Shown here in pieces: positions 47,280-56,287 of a stretch of 64,000 nt of DNA. The stretch's first letter is position 1. Each line of letters starts with the position of its first letter. The position numbers and the translations under genes were made by a program. The notes beneath the pieces are model-generated. The model did not search any database. It saw only the letters and a program-made list of their open reading frames with translations, and was not told where the DNA came from. Source of the DNA: an uncultured Helicobacteraceae bacterium (lineage in GTDB: Bacteria > Campylobacterota > Campylobacteria > Campylobacterales > Helicobacteraceae); assembly GCA_947588965.1 (NCBI GenBank), contig CANQAN010000004.1:56603-120602 (forward strand), in the 5' to 3' direction.

Positions 47280-48239
47280 TTAGATTTTACAAAAGGGATG
47301 ATAATCTCCCACAAGCCCTAAAGGCTCACTATTGCGGATTTGATGTACGATTTGTATGGAATTGCGCGCCTCTTTTAGCCCAAATCCTCCCCCGTTTAAA
47401 ATGTCTCTATAGCTCTCTGTGTGCAGATCCGTGAATCCCTCGCTAAACTCCACGGATTCCCCATTGACGCTAATAAGCCTGTAGGTGCGCTTGTTTTGCT
47501 CTTGTGCTTCTTTGGGCAAATTTTGCGCATCCACAGACAAAAACCAGCGCACACGCGCGTTTTGTAACTCCAAGATTCCACTTGCACTCTGTGCATTGAG
47601 CACATGCACTTGACTTGAGCGCACTGCGCCAAAGATCCATGAGAGCATGTCAAAAAAATGCACACCGATATTTGTCGCAACACCCCCACTTTTAGAAATA
47701 TCGCCTTTCCATGAGATGAAATACCACTTCCCTCTTGAAGTGATGTAGGTCAAATCCACATCAAACACTCTGCGAGGATCCTCTTTTAAAAGATTCAAAA
47801 TCCTCTCACGAAGGGCAACAATGCTTTTATGCAAACGCAATTGTAAGATATTATAGACACGTCTTTGTGTCTCTTGCTCTAGTATCTCTAGTGCGTCGAT
47901 ATTCCAAGGATTCAGTACTAAGGGCTTCTCACAAATCACATGGGCTTGACTCCTAAGCCCGAAGCGAATGTGGCTGTCATGCAAGTAATTAGGAGAGCAA
48001 ATGCTAATGAAGTCTAACCCTTCCCCCTTGCGCCTAAGTTTATCAACATGCCTGTCAAAACGTTCAAATTCTGTGAAAAAATCCGCTTGAGGGAAATAAC
48101 TATCCATAATCCCCACGCCATCATAAGGATCAAGCGCACATGCGAGATTATGTCCCGTCTCTTTAATCGCCCTAAGATGTCTGGGTGCAATGTATCCCGC
48201 CACACCGATAAGTCCGAATTGTCTTATTGCCCTGTTCAC
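47280..48239 (-). CDS. wbpB: WbpB/WlbA-like UDP-sugar 3-dehydrogenase
   Basis: A 319-residue Gfo/Idh/MocA dehydrogenase matching WbpB/WlbA: GLIGVAGYIAPRHLRAIKET at the N-terminus, FISICSPNYLHDSHIRFGLR, VICEKPLVLNPWNIDAL, YNILQLRLHKSIVALRERI and GGVATNIGVHFFDMLSWIFG. It oxidises C3 of UDP-GlcNAc uronic acid to feed WbpE. The start is a GTG at 48239 without a clear ribosome binding site; a TATAAT lies on the minus strand at 48247-48252, so a promoter with a very short leader is possible. Confidence 0.87.
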   Translation of the reverse strand: MNRAIRQFGLIGVAGYIAPRHLRAIKETGHNLACALDPYDGVGIMDSYFPQADFFTEFERFDRHVDKLRRKGEGLDFISICSPNYLHDSHIRFGLRSQAHVICEKPLVLNPWNIDALEILEQETQRRVYNILQLRLHKSIVALRERILNLLKEDPRRVFDVDLTYITSRGKWYFISWKGDISKSGGVATNIGVHFFDMLSWIFGAVRSSQVHVLNAQSASGILELQNARVRWFLSVDAQNLPKEAQEQNKRTYRLISVNGESVEFSEGFTDLHTESYRDILNGGGFGLKEARNSIQIVHQIRNSEPLGLVGDYHPFCKI

Positions 48240-48340
48240 AGAGGCGATTATATTGAAAAATGCTTAAGAAGTCAAGGCGTTATCGTCTCTGTTCCCTTAC
48301 GTTTCAATTTCACAAAGCGCTAGTTTTAAGGTGGATTCTA

Positions 48341-49693
48341 CTAGCACACTAATTTCTTGCGCCTTAGAATCTCATAAATCCAATCACTCACAAGATTATT
48401 TCCCAATTCATTAAAATGACAGCCATCGCAATACAATGAAGCACTATTTTTGGGCATAATGTCGTTTATATCATAGACATAGGGATACGAAGAAAAAGCC
48501 TTCTTTGCTTGATAGAATTTCTCCACATGTCTCTGTATAAAAGAGTCCTTATCATATCCCTTTTTAACCTGCCATTCTTTCTGCAACCACAAAAATGCTC
48601 TCATTATTGCTATAAATGCCCCCCCCCCCGCAGACTCAACGATATTTCTAAATTGCTCCAATCGTACAACAGTGGCTTCTAGATTGTCCCTTTCCTTTTG
48701 TCTATAGAATGCCTTGGTGTATTGCATTTTGTAAGGAATGGGACGTTTTGAATGTGTTAGTTGTCTGTAGGGAATCTCGCTATAGAAAGGATTGTAAAGT
48801 ATTTTATGTTCTTTGGCAAGTCTATCACAACTGACATAATTAAAAAAATCCCAACCCATGAATAATGAAATAACTATTTCTGGTTTGAGTGGATAAACAA
48901 GTGCATTATAAAGCATCATCTGTTCATATTGCGAAAATCCACTTATACCAAAATTTAAAACCTTATAACCCTCTCCTAATCGCTTCTGCAGCAAATAGGT
49001 TAATCGGTGATTTTCTTGCAAATAATCCCCCTGCATACAACTATCACCAAAACAAGCAACAAGCTTTAAATCCTTTGGTCGCTTAGATAGAGCAAGAAAA
49101 TCTATTTTGTCCATAAAATGAAATTCTAAATCCTTGCCTCCTGAGCATCCCACGCTAAAGCCGGGATATAAAATACAATTTATATCATTAGATAAGGCTT
49201 TTGTTGCATACATGGTCGCAAAGGCATTAAGACCCAATGCATCAAACTCTCTCAATCTCTTCGCATCTCTTAGATTTTGCTTGTCTTTAAATTTAAAATA
49301 TTCCTGTTTTACCTTTTTCATTGATTCGATAAAATCATCGGTATTGTTTAAGAGCTCGTTGGCAATATCTTGAGTATGGTTAAAAGATTTTTTGAGAATT
49401 TTCTTGAAACTTCTTTTATAAAACACTTCATTGAATATTTTAATTTTTTGTTTATCAATTCCAATCTTTAATAATCTATCTTGCATTTTTTTGGCTATTT
49501 GGGCATTATGATTGCAGACAAATGCTTTATCAATATCTCCTGCGTCAAGTGCAGATAATGAAATGCAGCTCTTACTGCCCACCAAAGCCAACGGAATACA
49601 ATCATCAACGACTTTTACATGTAATTTTAGCATTAAACAAAGCTCATATAAGCCTTTCCCTATCTCTCCATAGCCATAAATCAATATATTCAT
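48341..49693 (-). CDS. SGNH-hydrolase-like protein with N-terminal nucleotide-binding-like domain (2)
   Basis: Paralogue of the protein at 43403-44827, 450 residues. N-terminal Rossmann-like start MNILIYGYGEIGKGLYELC; from about residue 205 the SGNH-like domain with intact block I (LVACFGDSCMQGDYL), NFGISGFSQYEQMMLYNALV, and the His block CDGCHFNELGN. The 11-G tract encodes VESAGGGAFIAI near residue 355, in frame. Probably an O-acyl hydrolase or transferase acting on the glycan; no membrane helix is obvious. The start at 49693 has GAGAGGAAATGC in front. Confidence 0.67.
   Translation of the reverse strand: MNILIYGYGEIGKGLYELCLMLKLHVKVVDDCIPLALVGSKSCISLSALDAGDIDKAFVCNHNAQIAKKMQDRLLKIGIDKQKIKIFNEVFYKRSFKKILKKSFNHTQDIANELLNNTDDFIESMKKVKQEYFKFKDKQNLRDAKRLREFDALGLNAFATMYATKALSNDINCILYPGFSVGCSGGKDLEFHFMDKIDFLALSKRPKDLKLVACFGDSCMQGDYLQENHRLTYLLQKRLGEGYKVLNFGISGFSQYEQMMLYNALVYPLKPEIVISLFMGWDFFNYVSCDRLAKEHKILYNPFYSEIPYRQLTHSKRPIPYKMQYTKAFYRQKERDNLEATVVRLEQFRNIVESAGGGAFIAIMRAFLWLQKEWQVKKGYDKDSFIQRHVEKFYQAKKAFSSYPYVYDINDIMPKNSASLYCDGCHFNELGNNLVSDWIYEILRRKKLVC
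48619..48629 (-). repeat. Poly-G tract G11, gene in frame
   Basis: Flanks GTCTGC and CATTTA; peptide ESAGGGAFIAI. Confidence 0.92.
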
Positions 49694-49704
49694 GCATTTC
49701 CTCT

Positions 49705-50696
49705 CTATTTTTTCTTCCCTCTTCCTTCCCAACCATTATAGCCTTTTTTTGTTTGGACTTCCGTCAATCCTGCCTCCACAAGATAGCGATGCAATGTCCG
49801 CATAAAAATCGGCCTATCATATCGAGGGGATAACATATCAAAAAAGTCTAAATAAGCCCACTCTTTTAGTTTTTCTTCACTCAAATTCTCACTACTATAA
49901 TCAGGAATCAACAATCTCCAATTTATGCGATTGGCCACTTTTGGTGCAAATGTCCTGCGATTCCATTTGAAAACACCCCACATAAAGTCAATGTATCTTT
50001 TCCCAAAGTTATAGAGTACTTTATGTGGCAATCTACTTGTAATGGGACGTACCCAATATTTTGTATTGAAAGGAGTATTTTTGTTAAAAGGATAATGATC
50101 ACAGACAAATTCACCACCACTTTTGAGTACTTTTACCAGAGAATGGATGGCCATTTTTGCACTTGGCGTATGTTGCAAAACACCAAAACAAAAGCATTTA
50201 TCCGCACTCTGTTCTCTTAAGGGCAATTCAAAAATACTCGCTTGCAAAAGAAGCAAATGCTCACTTGGAGTGTTGCTAAGCGCACTTGCATCAATGGCAC
50301 TAGAGTAATCAAAGCTAATAACAACCCCCCCCCCGCACATTCTAGAGCAAAAGACGTAAATCTCCCACTCCCACAACCCGCTTCAAGTATTACTATTGGC
50401 TCATTTGTAGGCTTCCAACATGTCTCTTCATAAAATCTCTTTTTGCTTGCCTCCACTCCACTTGCATCATCATGTTGTGTCTTTTTATGCACATTCCATT
50501 CAAAACCAAAACTATCCGCATAATTATTCTGCGGTACAAAACGCGGAATTTGCTTGATGATAGGATATTCTTTAGAACAAACCTTGCATTCTAATGATCC
50601 CTCATAAATATGTCCATCTTTTTCTTCTTTTACTTTGATTGACAGAACTCCCTTGCATTTGGGACAGACGAGGTATGACACATGATTTTTATACAT
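49705..50696 (-). CDS. Phase-variable Trm112-SAM methyltransferase fusion (out of frame as assembled)
   Basis: From ATG 50696 (AAGGAG before it) the first part begins with a zinc-binding Trm112-like motif (CPKCKG, then CKVCSKEYPI) and the SAM motif ILEAGCGSGRFTSFALECAG. With 10 G the frame then drifts to LLLALITLVPL and stops at 50217. In the other frame, reached at 8 or 11 G, the text goes on VVISFDYSSAIDASALS, ADKCFCFGVLQHTPSAKMAI and LKSGGEFVCDHYPF and ends at 49705, giving about 330 residues. FDYS after the SAM motif is the expected second motif, so the join is convincing. Such proteins are common sugar methyltransferases. Confidence 0.8.
50325..50334 (-). repeat. Poly-G tract G10, methyltransferase out of frame
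   Basis: Flanks AATGTGC and TTGTTA; peptide ECAGGG. 8 or 11 G restores VVISFDYS. Confidence 0.9.
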
Positions 50697-51777
50697 AGGA
50701 CTCCTTTGTTAAAATTCCAAATTGAGTGCGCAAAGTCTCCAGATAGAGAGCTTTTTGTTGCTTACAATCCAACATCACCTTGATTTTGTCCTCCAAAATA
50801 ACCTGACTTCTTGTATTTACAGCCTTTACCATTGCTTCTTTTAAAGATTCCTCATCATTAAAGAGCATCTCATCTTTTAATAATTCACTATGATTTCCTA
50901 GATCATTAGCGATAATTCTCACTCCCGCAGCCTTTGCTTCCATAAGGGATTGCGACATTCCATCACTCTTGCTAAAAGACACCACATAATCACTTGCTTT
51001 CAGATAAGAATCCATTTGCTCATGGGGGATCTCGCGATAATAAATATTATCATTCTGCACCGCAACCCTTTCAAAATATTGAGAATCTTTGCGCAATGTG
51101 CTTACAAGCAAAGCAACATGGGCATTTTCTCTAAAATGCGACAAAAAAGATTCTATAATCTCCTTTTGTCTGTAAAATTCACTAAAAGCACGAACACTAA
51201 AAAACAAACAATCAAACTCCTTTCCAAAAAGCTTATGCTGCAACATAGCTTTAGATTGTGAGACAAAGAATCTCTCCTCAACCCCCCAAGAAATATGCAC
51301 AATATTTGTATTTTTACATTGTTCTTTTAACATGGATTCCATATAATTAGACTTCACGCTAATGACCTTACAACTTTTTAACAACAAAGCAATAAAAAAC
51401 GCCTTTTTACCCCTATAATCTTGCAATTTATCTATGTCTCCGCCCATTGTATGCACTATCACACGTTTCCCCCAAAGAGCAAGGAGGAGATTCTGATAGA
51501 GTCTGCTTGCCCAATGTACAACAATGAGTTCTGGATTGAGTTTAAGAATAAGAAAAAGTGTGTAGAAAAAGCTATAGAGATAGCGCAATCTTATGGATTC
51601 TACTTTGCGATGTTCTAAAATGATAAAATCTTCTAGTCCTTCTTTGTGTGTATTGTTAAGAACAACATTATTGGCATTATGTAAAATATACTTTTGATAG
51701 GGTAGTTCTTTTAACATTAAGATTCTAGGTTTCATTAAGGGGCTTGTTAAATCCGCTAGTATCAAAATATTTCTCAT
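50689..51777 (-). CDS. GT4-like glycosyltransferase
   Basis: A 362-residue GT-B glycosyltransferase. N-terminal MRNILILADLTSPLMKPR, the middle VIVHTMGGDIDKLQDYRGKK and the C-terminal donor-site region ASDYVVSFSKSDGMSQSLMEAKAAG (S-D-G-x-S-x-S-x-x-E-A pattern of family 4). Acts in the cytoplasm on lipid-linked glycan. Overlaps the next gene by eight bases, and its ATG at 51777 overlaps the stop of the AsnB-like gene (ATGA). Confidence 0.78.
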   Translation of the reverse strand: MRNILILADLTSPLMKPRILMLKELPYQKYILHNANNVVLNNTHKEGLEDFIILEHRKVESIRLRYLYSFFYTLFLILKLNPELIVVHWASRLYQNLLLALWGKRVIVHTMGGDIDKLQDYRGKKAFFIALLLKSCKVISVKSNYMESMLKEQCKNTNIVHISWGVEERFFVSQSKAMLQHKLFGKEFDCLFFSVRAFSEFYRQKEIIESFLSHFRENAHVALLVSTLRKDSQYFERVAVQNDNIYYREIPHEQMDSYLKASDYVVSFSKSDGMSQSLMEAKAAGVRIIANDLGNHSELLKDEMLFNDEESLKEAMVKAVNTRSQVILEDKIKVMLDCKQQKALYLETLRTQFGILTKESYV

Positions 51778-53531
51778 AAATTTTCTTTCTCCAGCCAAAG
51801 ATTCAAAACAATCAAATAAAAAGCGATGTTTCCAACTCTCCTGTCATATTTCCCGAGCAAATCCATAAAATATTCTCTGCAATTCGCTCTTAAAAGACCT
51901 AATTTATGCAAGATACTCTTTTTGCCTAGAGCATTTTCTAGCAATTCCAACCAATCTTTCTTAATCCAATCATCAATAGGCACATTGAATCCATGCTTCT
52001 CACGCTCTAGAATGCTTTTAGGCAAAATATCTCTAAAGGCTTCTTTTAAGAGCCATTTTCCTCCCTCTTTTAAGAGAATCTCATAATCCAAACTTTTACA
52101 AAAAGCAACAATCTCTGGAGCTACATAACAAGCCCTCCCCTCCACGCTTGCACCCATACACATTCTATCTAATTTCACCATCATTTCAAAGGGCAAGTAA
52201 AAATTTCTATCAAACTCAATAAACTCCAAAGGTTCAGAATCACCCTTTGGAAAATAGATTGTAGAATTCAAATTTTTAAAAAACTCCCCATTAAATATAT
52301 TTCTTTTCTCGCTCTCAAAGGCGTAATAATGCCAACCCTTTGGCTTTTCTTTTGTGATAAACTTTGGAACATTAAAACGTAATTTTGGATACCAACTGTA
52401 TCCACCAAACATTTCATCGGCACCATCGCCACTTAACAACACTTTAATTCCGAATTTCTCATGCGCCATTTTTGCAATCAAATAAATCCCAATCCCAGAA
52501 ATTGCACCAAAGGGCTGATCGATGTGAGAGATAAATTCTCTTAAACTTTCTTGGAAAGATTGAGCTGTGACTTGAATCTCGCTGTGCTCTGTTTTAAAGT
52601 GTTTGGAAACTAATTTTGCAAATTCACTTTCATTAGAAAATCCACAATAAGGATCTTTGCCCTCTATGAAAGCTATATTAAATGTCCTAAGATGCTTTAT
52701 TTGACTAGAAGCTACTCCAACAACAATAGAACTATCCAATCCTCCACTTAGAAAGCATCCCACAGGCACATCACTAAGAAGTCTGTGTTCAATGGATTTT
52801 GACACAATTTCCCTTGAGTTTTCTATGAGCTCTTCTCTCGATCCACATTGCATATTCGTGGCAAAATGCTTCAAAGTCTGGGAATAAAAATATTTCTCGC
52901 ACACTTTTGCGCCCTTGTAATCAAATTCCAAATAACAGCCTTTTTGCAAAGCCTTAATCTCACCAAAACATGTTTTTGGCTCCGGAATAAACCCAAAAGT
53001 CAAAAAATCCCACAAAGCACTATAATCCAAAGAGATTTTATGATTCATTTTCTTAAAATGCCATCTTAATGGCTCTAACAGACTGCAAAATACAAGCCCC
53101 CCCTCCGCAGTAGAATAATAGAGTGGTTTTTCGCCAATTCCATCGCGAACGAGGATGATCTTTTTTTGTTTTTTGTCATAAATTGCAATTGCAAACATAC
53201 CATTAAGCCAAGCAAAGCAATCCACTCCATATTTCTCATACAAAAAGGGCAACACCAAACCATCGCAATGCCCCAAAAATTCCCTATCACACAACTTTTG
53301 TAATTCTAAGTGATTGTAAATCTCTCCATTAAAAATCACCGCAATTGTAGAATCTGCATTCAAAAATGGTTGCCTTCCATGCTCTGTGTCATTGATGCTC
53401 AAACGATTCATGCCAAATGTCATTGCACCATCTCGCCAAACATAAGTCGCATCAGGACCCCTGTGCAACATTAACTCTAGCATCCCCGTGCAATCAGCTC
53501 CCTTTCCATAGCATCCAACAATCCCACACAT
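51774..53531 (-). CDS. Asparagine-synthase-type amidotransferase 2
   Basis: A 585-residue protein with Cys2 glutaminase (MCGIVGCYGKG, HRGPDATY, FNGEIYNHLEL) and synthetase (FLSGGLDSSIVVG at about residue 260, LLSGDGADEMFGGYSW). Likely forms an amide on a uronic acid of the glycan, as for its paralogues. The position YSTAEGGLVF carries a G run broken by A (53097-53106 on the plus strand, CCCCCCCTCC), so this copy seems fixed in frame. GGAGGTG precedes the ATG. The repeats at 53561-53644 lie just upstream. Confidence 0.88.
   Translation of the reverse strand: MCGIVGCYGKGADCTGMLELMLHRGPDATYVWRDGAMTFGMNRLSINDTEHGRQPFLNADSTIAVIFNGEIYNHLELQKLCDREFLGHCDGLVLPFLYEKYGVDCFAWLNGMFAIAIYDKKQKKIILVRDGIGEKPLYYSTAEGGLVFCSLLEPLRWHFKKMNHKISLDYSALWDFLTFGFIPEPKTCFGEIKALQKGCYLEFDYKGAKVCEKYFYSQTLKHFATNMQCGSREELIENSREIVSKSIEHRLLSDVPVGCFLSGGLDSSIVVGVASSQIKHLRTFNIAFIEGKDPYCGFSNESEFAKLVSKHFKTEHSEIQVTAQSFQESLREFISHIDQPFGAISGIGIYLIAKMAHEKFGIKVLLSGDGADEMFGGYSWYPKLRFNVPKFITKEKPKGWHYYAFESEKRNIFNGEFFKNLNSTIYFPKGDSEPLEFIEFDRNFYLPFEMMVKLDRMCMGASVEGRACYVAPEIVAFCKSLDYEILLKEGGKWLLKEAFRDILPKSILEREKHGFNVPIDDWIKKDWLELLENALGKKSILHKLGLLRANCREYFMDLLGKYDRRVGNIAFYLIVLNLWLEKENL
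53097..53106 (-). repeat. Interrupted G run (GGAGGGGGGG), in frame
   Basis: Flanks ACTGC and CTTGTATTT resemble those of live tracts, but an A after two G breaks the run to seven, which should strongly reduce slippage. Encodes STAEGGLVF. Confidence 0.75.
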
Positions 53532-53560
53532 CTAAAAACACCTCCAAAAATCGCGTTTTT

Positions 53561-53644
53561 CGTTCATAGTTCATTGTCCGAAGGCTTTCCTAACGCTTTA
53601 TCCACGACTCGTTCATAGTTCATTATACGAAGGCTTTCCTAACG
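53561..53644 (+). repeat. Two direct copies of a 35-bp glycosyltransferase-derived sequence
   Basis: Copies at 53561-53595 and 53610-53644 both start CGTTCATAGTTCATT and end GGCTTTCCTAACG; they differ at three positions (GTCC against ATAC in the centre). On the plus strand they read VHSSLSEGFPN and VHSSLYEGFPN, a glycosyltransferase family 4 motif. The second copy is identical to the coding copy at 53886-53920 but inverted. They fill the junction between the AsnB-like gene and the glycosyltransferase gene and supply its last codons. Confidence 0.85.
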
Positions 53645-54735
53645 AAAATTTTATCCAGCATTTTTTCAAAACTCTTATTTTGATATTCTGTAAGCGCCCT
53701 CTCTGTACCTTGAGATAAGCGGACGCGTTCTTGCTCATCTCGTGCGACTTTTCTTAGCAATTTCACAAGACCCTCTATATCTTCTGGCATAAAGAATTCC
53801 GCGCCGCCTATGGCGAAGATCTCCCTGTGCGTAGTGATATCGGACAAAATAAGAGGTTTTTTCAAAAATGCAGCCTCTAAGATTGCGTTAGGAAAGCCTT
53901 CGTATAATGAACTATGAACGAAAATGTCCGCTTGAGCTAAAAAAGGATAGATATTATTCTGATAACCAAGCAACACCACATTTGTCATTTTGTGCTTTTG
54001 GATAAACCCTTCAATTTCTTCCCTCATCTCACCATCCCCTAGAATGAAAAGCTTGATTTTCTCTCCTCTCAACGCCAAAAAGGCTTTTAAAAGCGTGTGA
54101 TAGTTTTTTTGTGGTTGTAACCTTCCCACTGCGATGCAAAATATCTCTCCTGGTTCCCTTTGTGGTAATTTTATCTCTACCTCTTTTTTGGAATTTTCTA
54201 AGATTTGCTGGGCATTGATAGGGTTATAGAGGAGATAAATTTTATCCTTTGAAACATTGAAGTTTTTTTCTATATCCAAACAAGAGCTTTTTGAATTGCA
54301 AATCACCTTGAGAGCATTTTGCAAACATAGCGCGTACAAGCTAAGGTTGATTTGTGTGTGCAAAAAATTTTTTGCAACAAAGGACGGTTCACAACGCACA
54401 AAGATATAATAGGGCTTTAAGGATAATCGCGACCCCAAAGCCACAAAATAGCTTGTGATAAAATCCATAAAAGAACAAATCAAATCAAACCCACCAAACA
54501 ATTTTGTCAATTGGTCTAATATCTCAAAACTATTTTGTGTGAGCGATTGTTCTTCATTGCTCAAAATGTAATATGTCTTAACGTTCGGAATCTCTAGCAA
54601 TCGCTCTGTTTTTTTTAGCACAACAAGCTCTACAAAAAATCCCCTCTCTTGCAATGCAGGTAATAAAATCGCAATCACCTTTTGCGCTCCGCCCCCTTTG
54701 CGCATCACATCAATCACAAAAAGAACCTTTTGCAC
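53623..54735 (-). CDS. GT4 glycosyltransferase with a repeat-derived end
   Basis: A 370-residue glycosyltransferase of family 4: VIDVMRKGGGAQKVIAILL at the N-terminus (glycines with mixed codons), FCIAVGRLQPQKNYHTLLKA, and the donor loop FVHSSLYEGFPNAILEAAF near residue 275. The last residues, VRKAFV and the stop, are read from the inverted 35-bp repeat, so the true original C-terminus may have been lost or altered. The start is GTG at 54735, three bases after GGAGG, inside the end of the upstream gene. Probably adds a HexNAc to the glycan. Confidence 0.8.
   Translation of the reverse strand: MQKVLFVIDVMRKGGGAQKVIAILLPALQERGFFVELVVLKKTERLLEIPNVKTYYILSNEEQSLTQNSFEILDQLTKLFGGFDLICSFMDFITSYFVALGSRLSLKPYYIFVRCEPSFVAKNFLHTQINLSLYALCLQNALKVICNSKSSCLDIEKNFNVSKDKIYLLYNPINAQQILENSKKEVEIKLPQREPGEIFCIAVGRLQPQKNYHTLLKAFLALRGEKIKLFILGDGEMREEIEGFIQKHKMTNVVLLGYQNNIYPFLAQADIFVHSSLYEGFPNAILEAAFLKKPLILSDITTHREIFAIGGAEFFMPEDIEGLVKLLRKVARDEQERVRLSQGTERALTEYQNKSFEKMLDKIFVRKAFV
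53886..53920 (-). repeat. Coding copy of the 35-bp repeat, inverted to 53610-53644
   Basis: On the coding strand it encodes VHSSLYEGFPN in the donor-binding loop. The plus-strand sequence is the exact reverse complement of 53610-53644, leaving 241 bp between them that could invert by homologous recombination. Confidence 0.85.
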
Positions 54736-56287
54736 TTTCCTCCACCTTACTTTTTAGAATCTCTAAAACGACTTTCTTTGTACAACCCACATTATAAATC
54801 TTTTCTCGGTATTTTAATATCTCTTCACTTAATAATGCCCCCCCCCCCGCAGTCAAATTTTGCTCTAATTGCAACGCCACTTTAACACACTCTTGTGCGT
54901 TTATAGCGACTCTATGCAAGGTTTCATTATAAAAGGAGATTCCAAAGTTTTTGACATTCAAATCAAATTCTTTCTTAGGTGGTGCGAACAACACACAAGG
55001 GCGCAACGTGCTAAGGGGTGCACTGTAGCTCAAAGAAGAATTATCGGTTATCACCACGCTTTTAGCTAAAGTCTCTTGAGAGACGGATTCTGTATAATCA
55101 AGGCTAAAATTCTCATCATCTAAAAATTCATCCAAATAGGCATAGGGATTTGTAATTTTGTATTGTTTAGAATGATGTAAAGTCGCAGGATGCAGTCTAA
55201 AAATCACCTTTTTTTGTCGCTTCAATAATTCTCTAATCACCCATACACACTCTGCACTATTGAGTCGTGGGATAAACATGAAAGATTCCACTTTATTACT
55301 CACAGATACCCCCTTTTTCTCTAAAGACAAAGAGCCAGCTTCTATACATTTTGTTTGGATTCCACATTGTTTAAACATCGTCTCAAACGCCCTTTTAGAA
55401 TAGTAGTCAATAACTAAATAATAATCAATCCCCTCAAAATAGCGCTTTGCATAAAGTGTTAAGAATTCTAATTTTATCCTTTGAGGAGAGAGATGAAAAG
55501 CATCGCACAAGCTATGCCCAACGCCAATTCTCGTTACACGTTTATGGGAAGCAAAAAGAAAGAGCAAACTCCCACTTACAAAAAGCACCGTTGTATTGAC
55601 AAAATAATCCAACAAAACCCAATGACACAGCAAAATGCGACAATTCTTAAGCCTCTCTTTGACGCTCTCATAAAACGCTACATTTCCGCAATACACAATC
55701 GTATTATCCATCTCATTCACTGCAGATTCCGTAATGGAATCTGCACGAGAATATCCTATCAACAACCCCTTTTGCACCCTCAAATATTCTTGCAACCCCA
55801 TGCTTTCACAATATTCCAAAGCAGCCCTTTTGAGCGGTAGAAAAACTTCATCGGGCAAATAGTGAGCAAATAAATCCCAAAAGAAATAGAGATGACCAAT
55901 CCAGCGATTTTCTAGGACATGTAAGATTCTGCCATTTTCTAAAAATTCAAATTTAGGATTCTCCAAACGCGCTTCTTGTGAGATTTTCTCCGCTAAAACA
56001 AAGGCCGTATAGACTCTTCCATCGATGGCATTTGAGATTCCATATTCTTGACATTTACGCAACAACTCTTCTTGAACATCTCCAGCACAGACCAAAAGAT
56101 ATTTTCCGCTCTCTTTAATCTCACCAACAAAGCTTTGCAAGGAAGTTTCGGTAGCTTTATCATCAAGCATGACAAAGTCCAATTCACAAAAGCAATCTTT
56201 TAAAATATTCACAACAGCATTTGCGCAGCCTCCGCTTGGATAAATATAGCACTTATCTGTAAGCAGAATCTCTTTATAAAACATCAT
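54710..56287 (-). CDS. CDP-glycerol-transferase-like protein with in-frame poly-G tract
   Basis: A 525-residue protein related to the phase-variable gene at 33858-35446. Shared features: CYIYPSGGCANAVV at the N-terminus, FIPRLNSAECVWVIRELL, IFRLHPATLHHSKQYK, and the donor-site motif VVITDNSSLSYSAPLSTL. No membrane helix or signal peptide is clear. Tract of 11 G near residue 480 encodes TAGGGALLSEEI, in frame. Likely transfers a phospho-polyol or phosphoramidate-type group to the glycan, but only the family is certain. The start overlaps the upstream stop (ATGA). Confidence 0.68.
   Translation of the reverse strand: MMFYKEILLTDKCYIYPSGGCANAVVNILKDCFCELDFVMLDDKATETSLQSFVGEIKESGKYLLVCAGDVQEELLRKCQEYGISNAIDGRVYTAFVLAEKISQEARLENPKFEFLENGRILHVLENRWIGHLYFFWDLFAHYLPDEVFLPLKRAALEYCESMGLQEYLRVQKGLLIGYSRADSITESAVNEMDNTIVYCGNVAFYESVKERLKNCRILLCHWVLLDYFVNTTVLFVSGSLLFLFASHKRVTRIGVGHSLCDAFHLSPQRIKLEFLTLYAKRYFEGIDYYLVIDYYSKRAFETMFKQCGIQTKCIEAGSLSLEKKGVSVSNKVESFMFIPRLNSAECVWVIRELLKRQKKVIFRLHPATLHHSKQYKITNPYAYLDEFLDDENFSLDYTESVSQETLAKSVVITDNSSLSYSAPLSTLRPCVLFAPPKKEFDLNVKNFGISFYNETLHRVAINAQECVKVALQLEQNLTAGGGALLSEEILKYREKIYNVGCTKKVVLEILKSKVEESAKGSFCD
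54838..54848 (-). repeat. Poly-G tract G11, gene in frame
   Basis: Flanks GACTGC and CATTAT; peptide TAGGGALL. Confidence 0.92.

Noticed and set aside
54690..54705. GGG before AQKV in the GT4 protein
   Set aside because: Natural glycosyltransferase motif with mixed codons, not a homopolymer.
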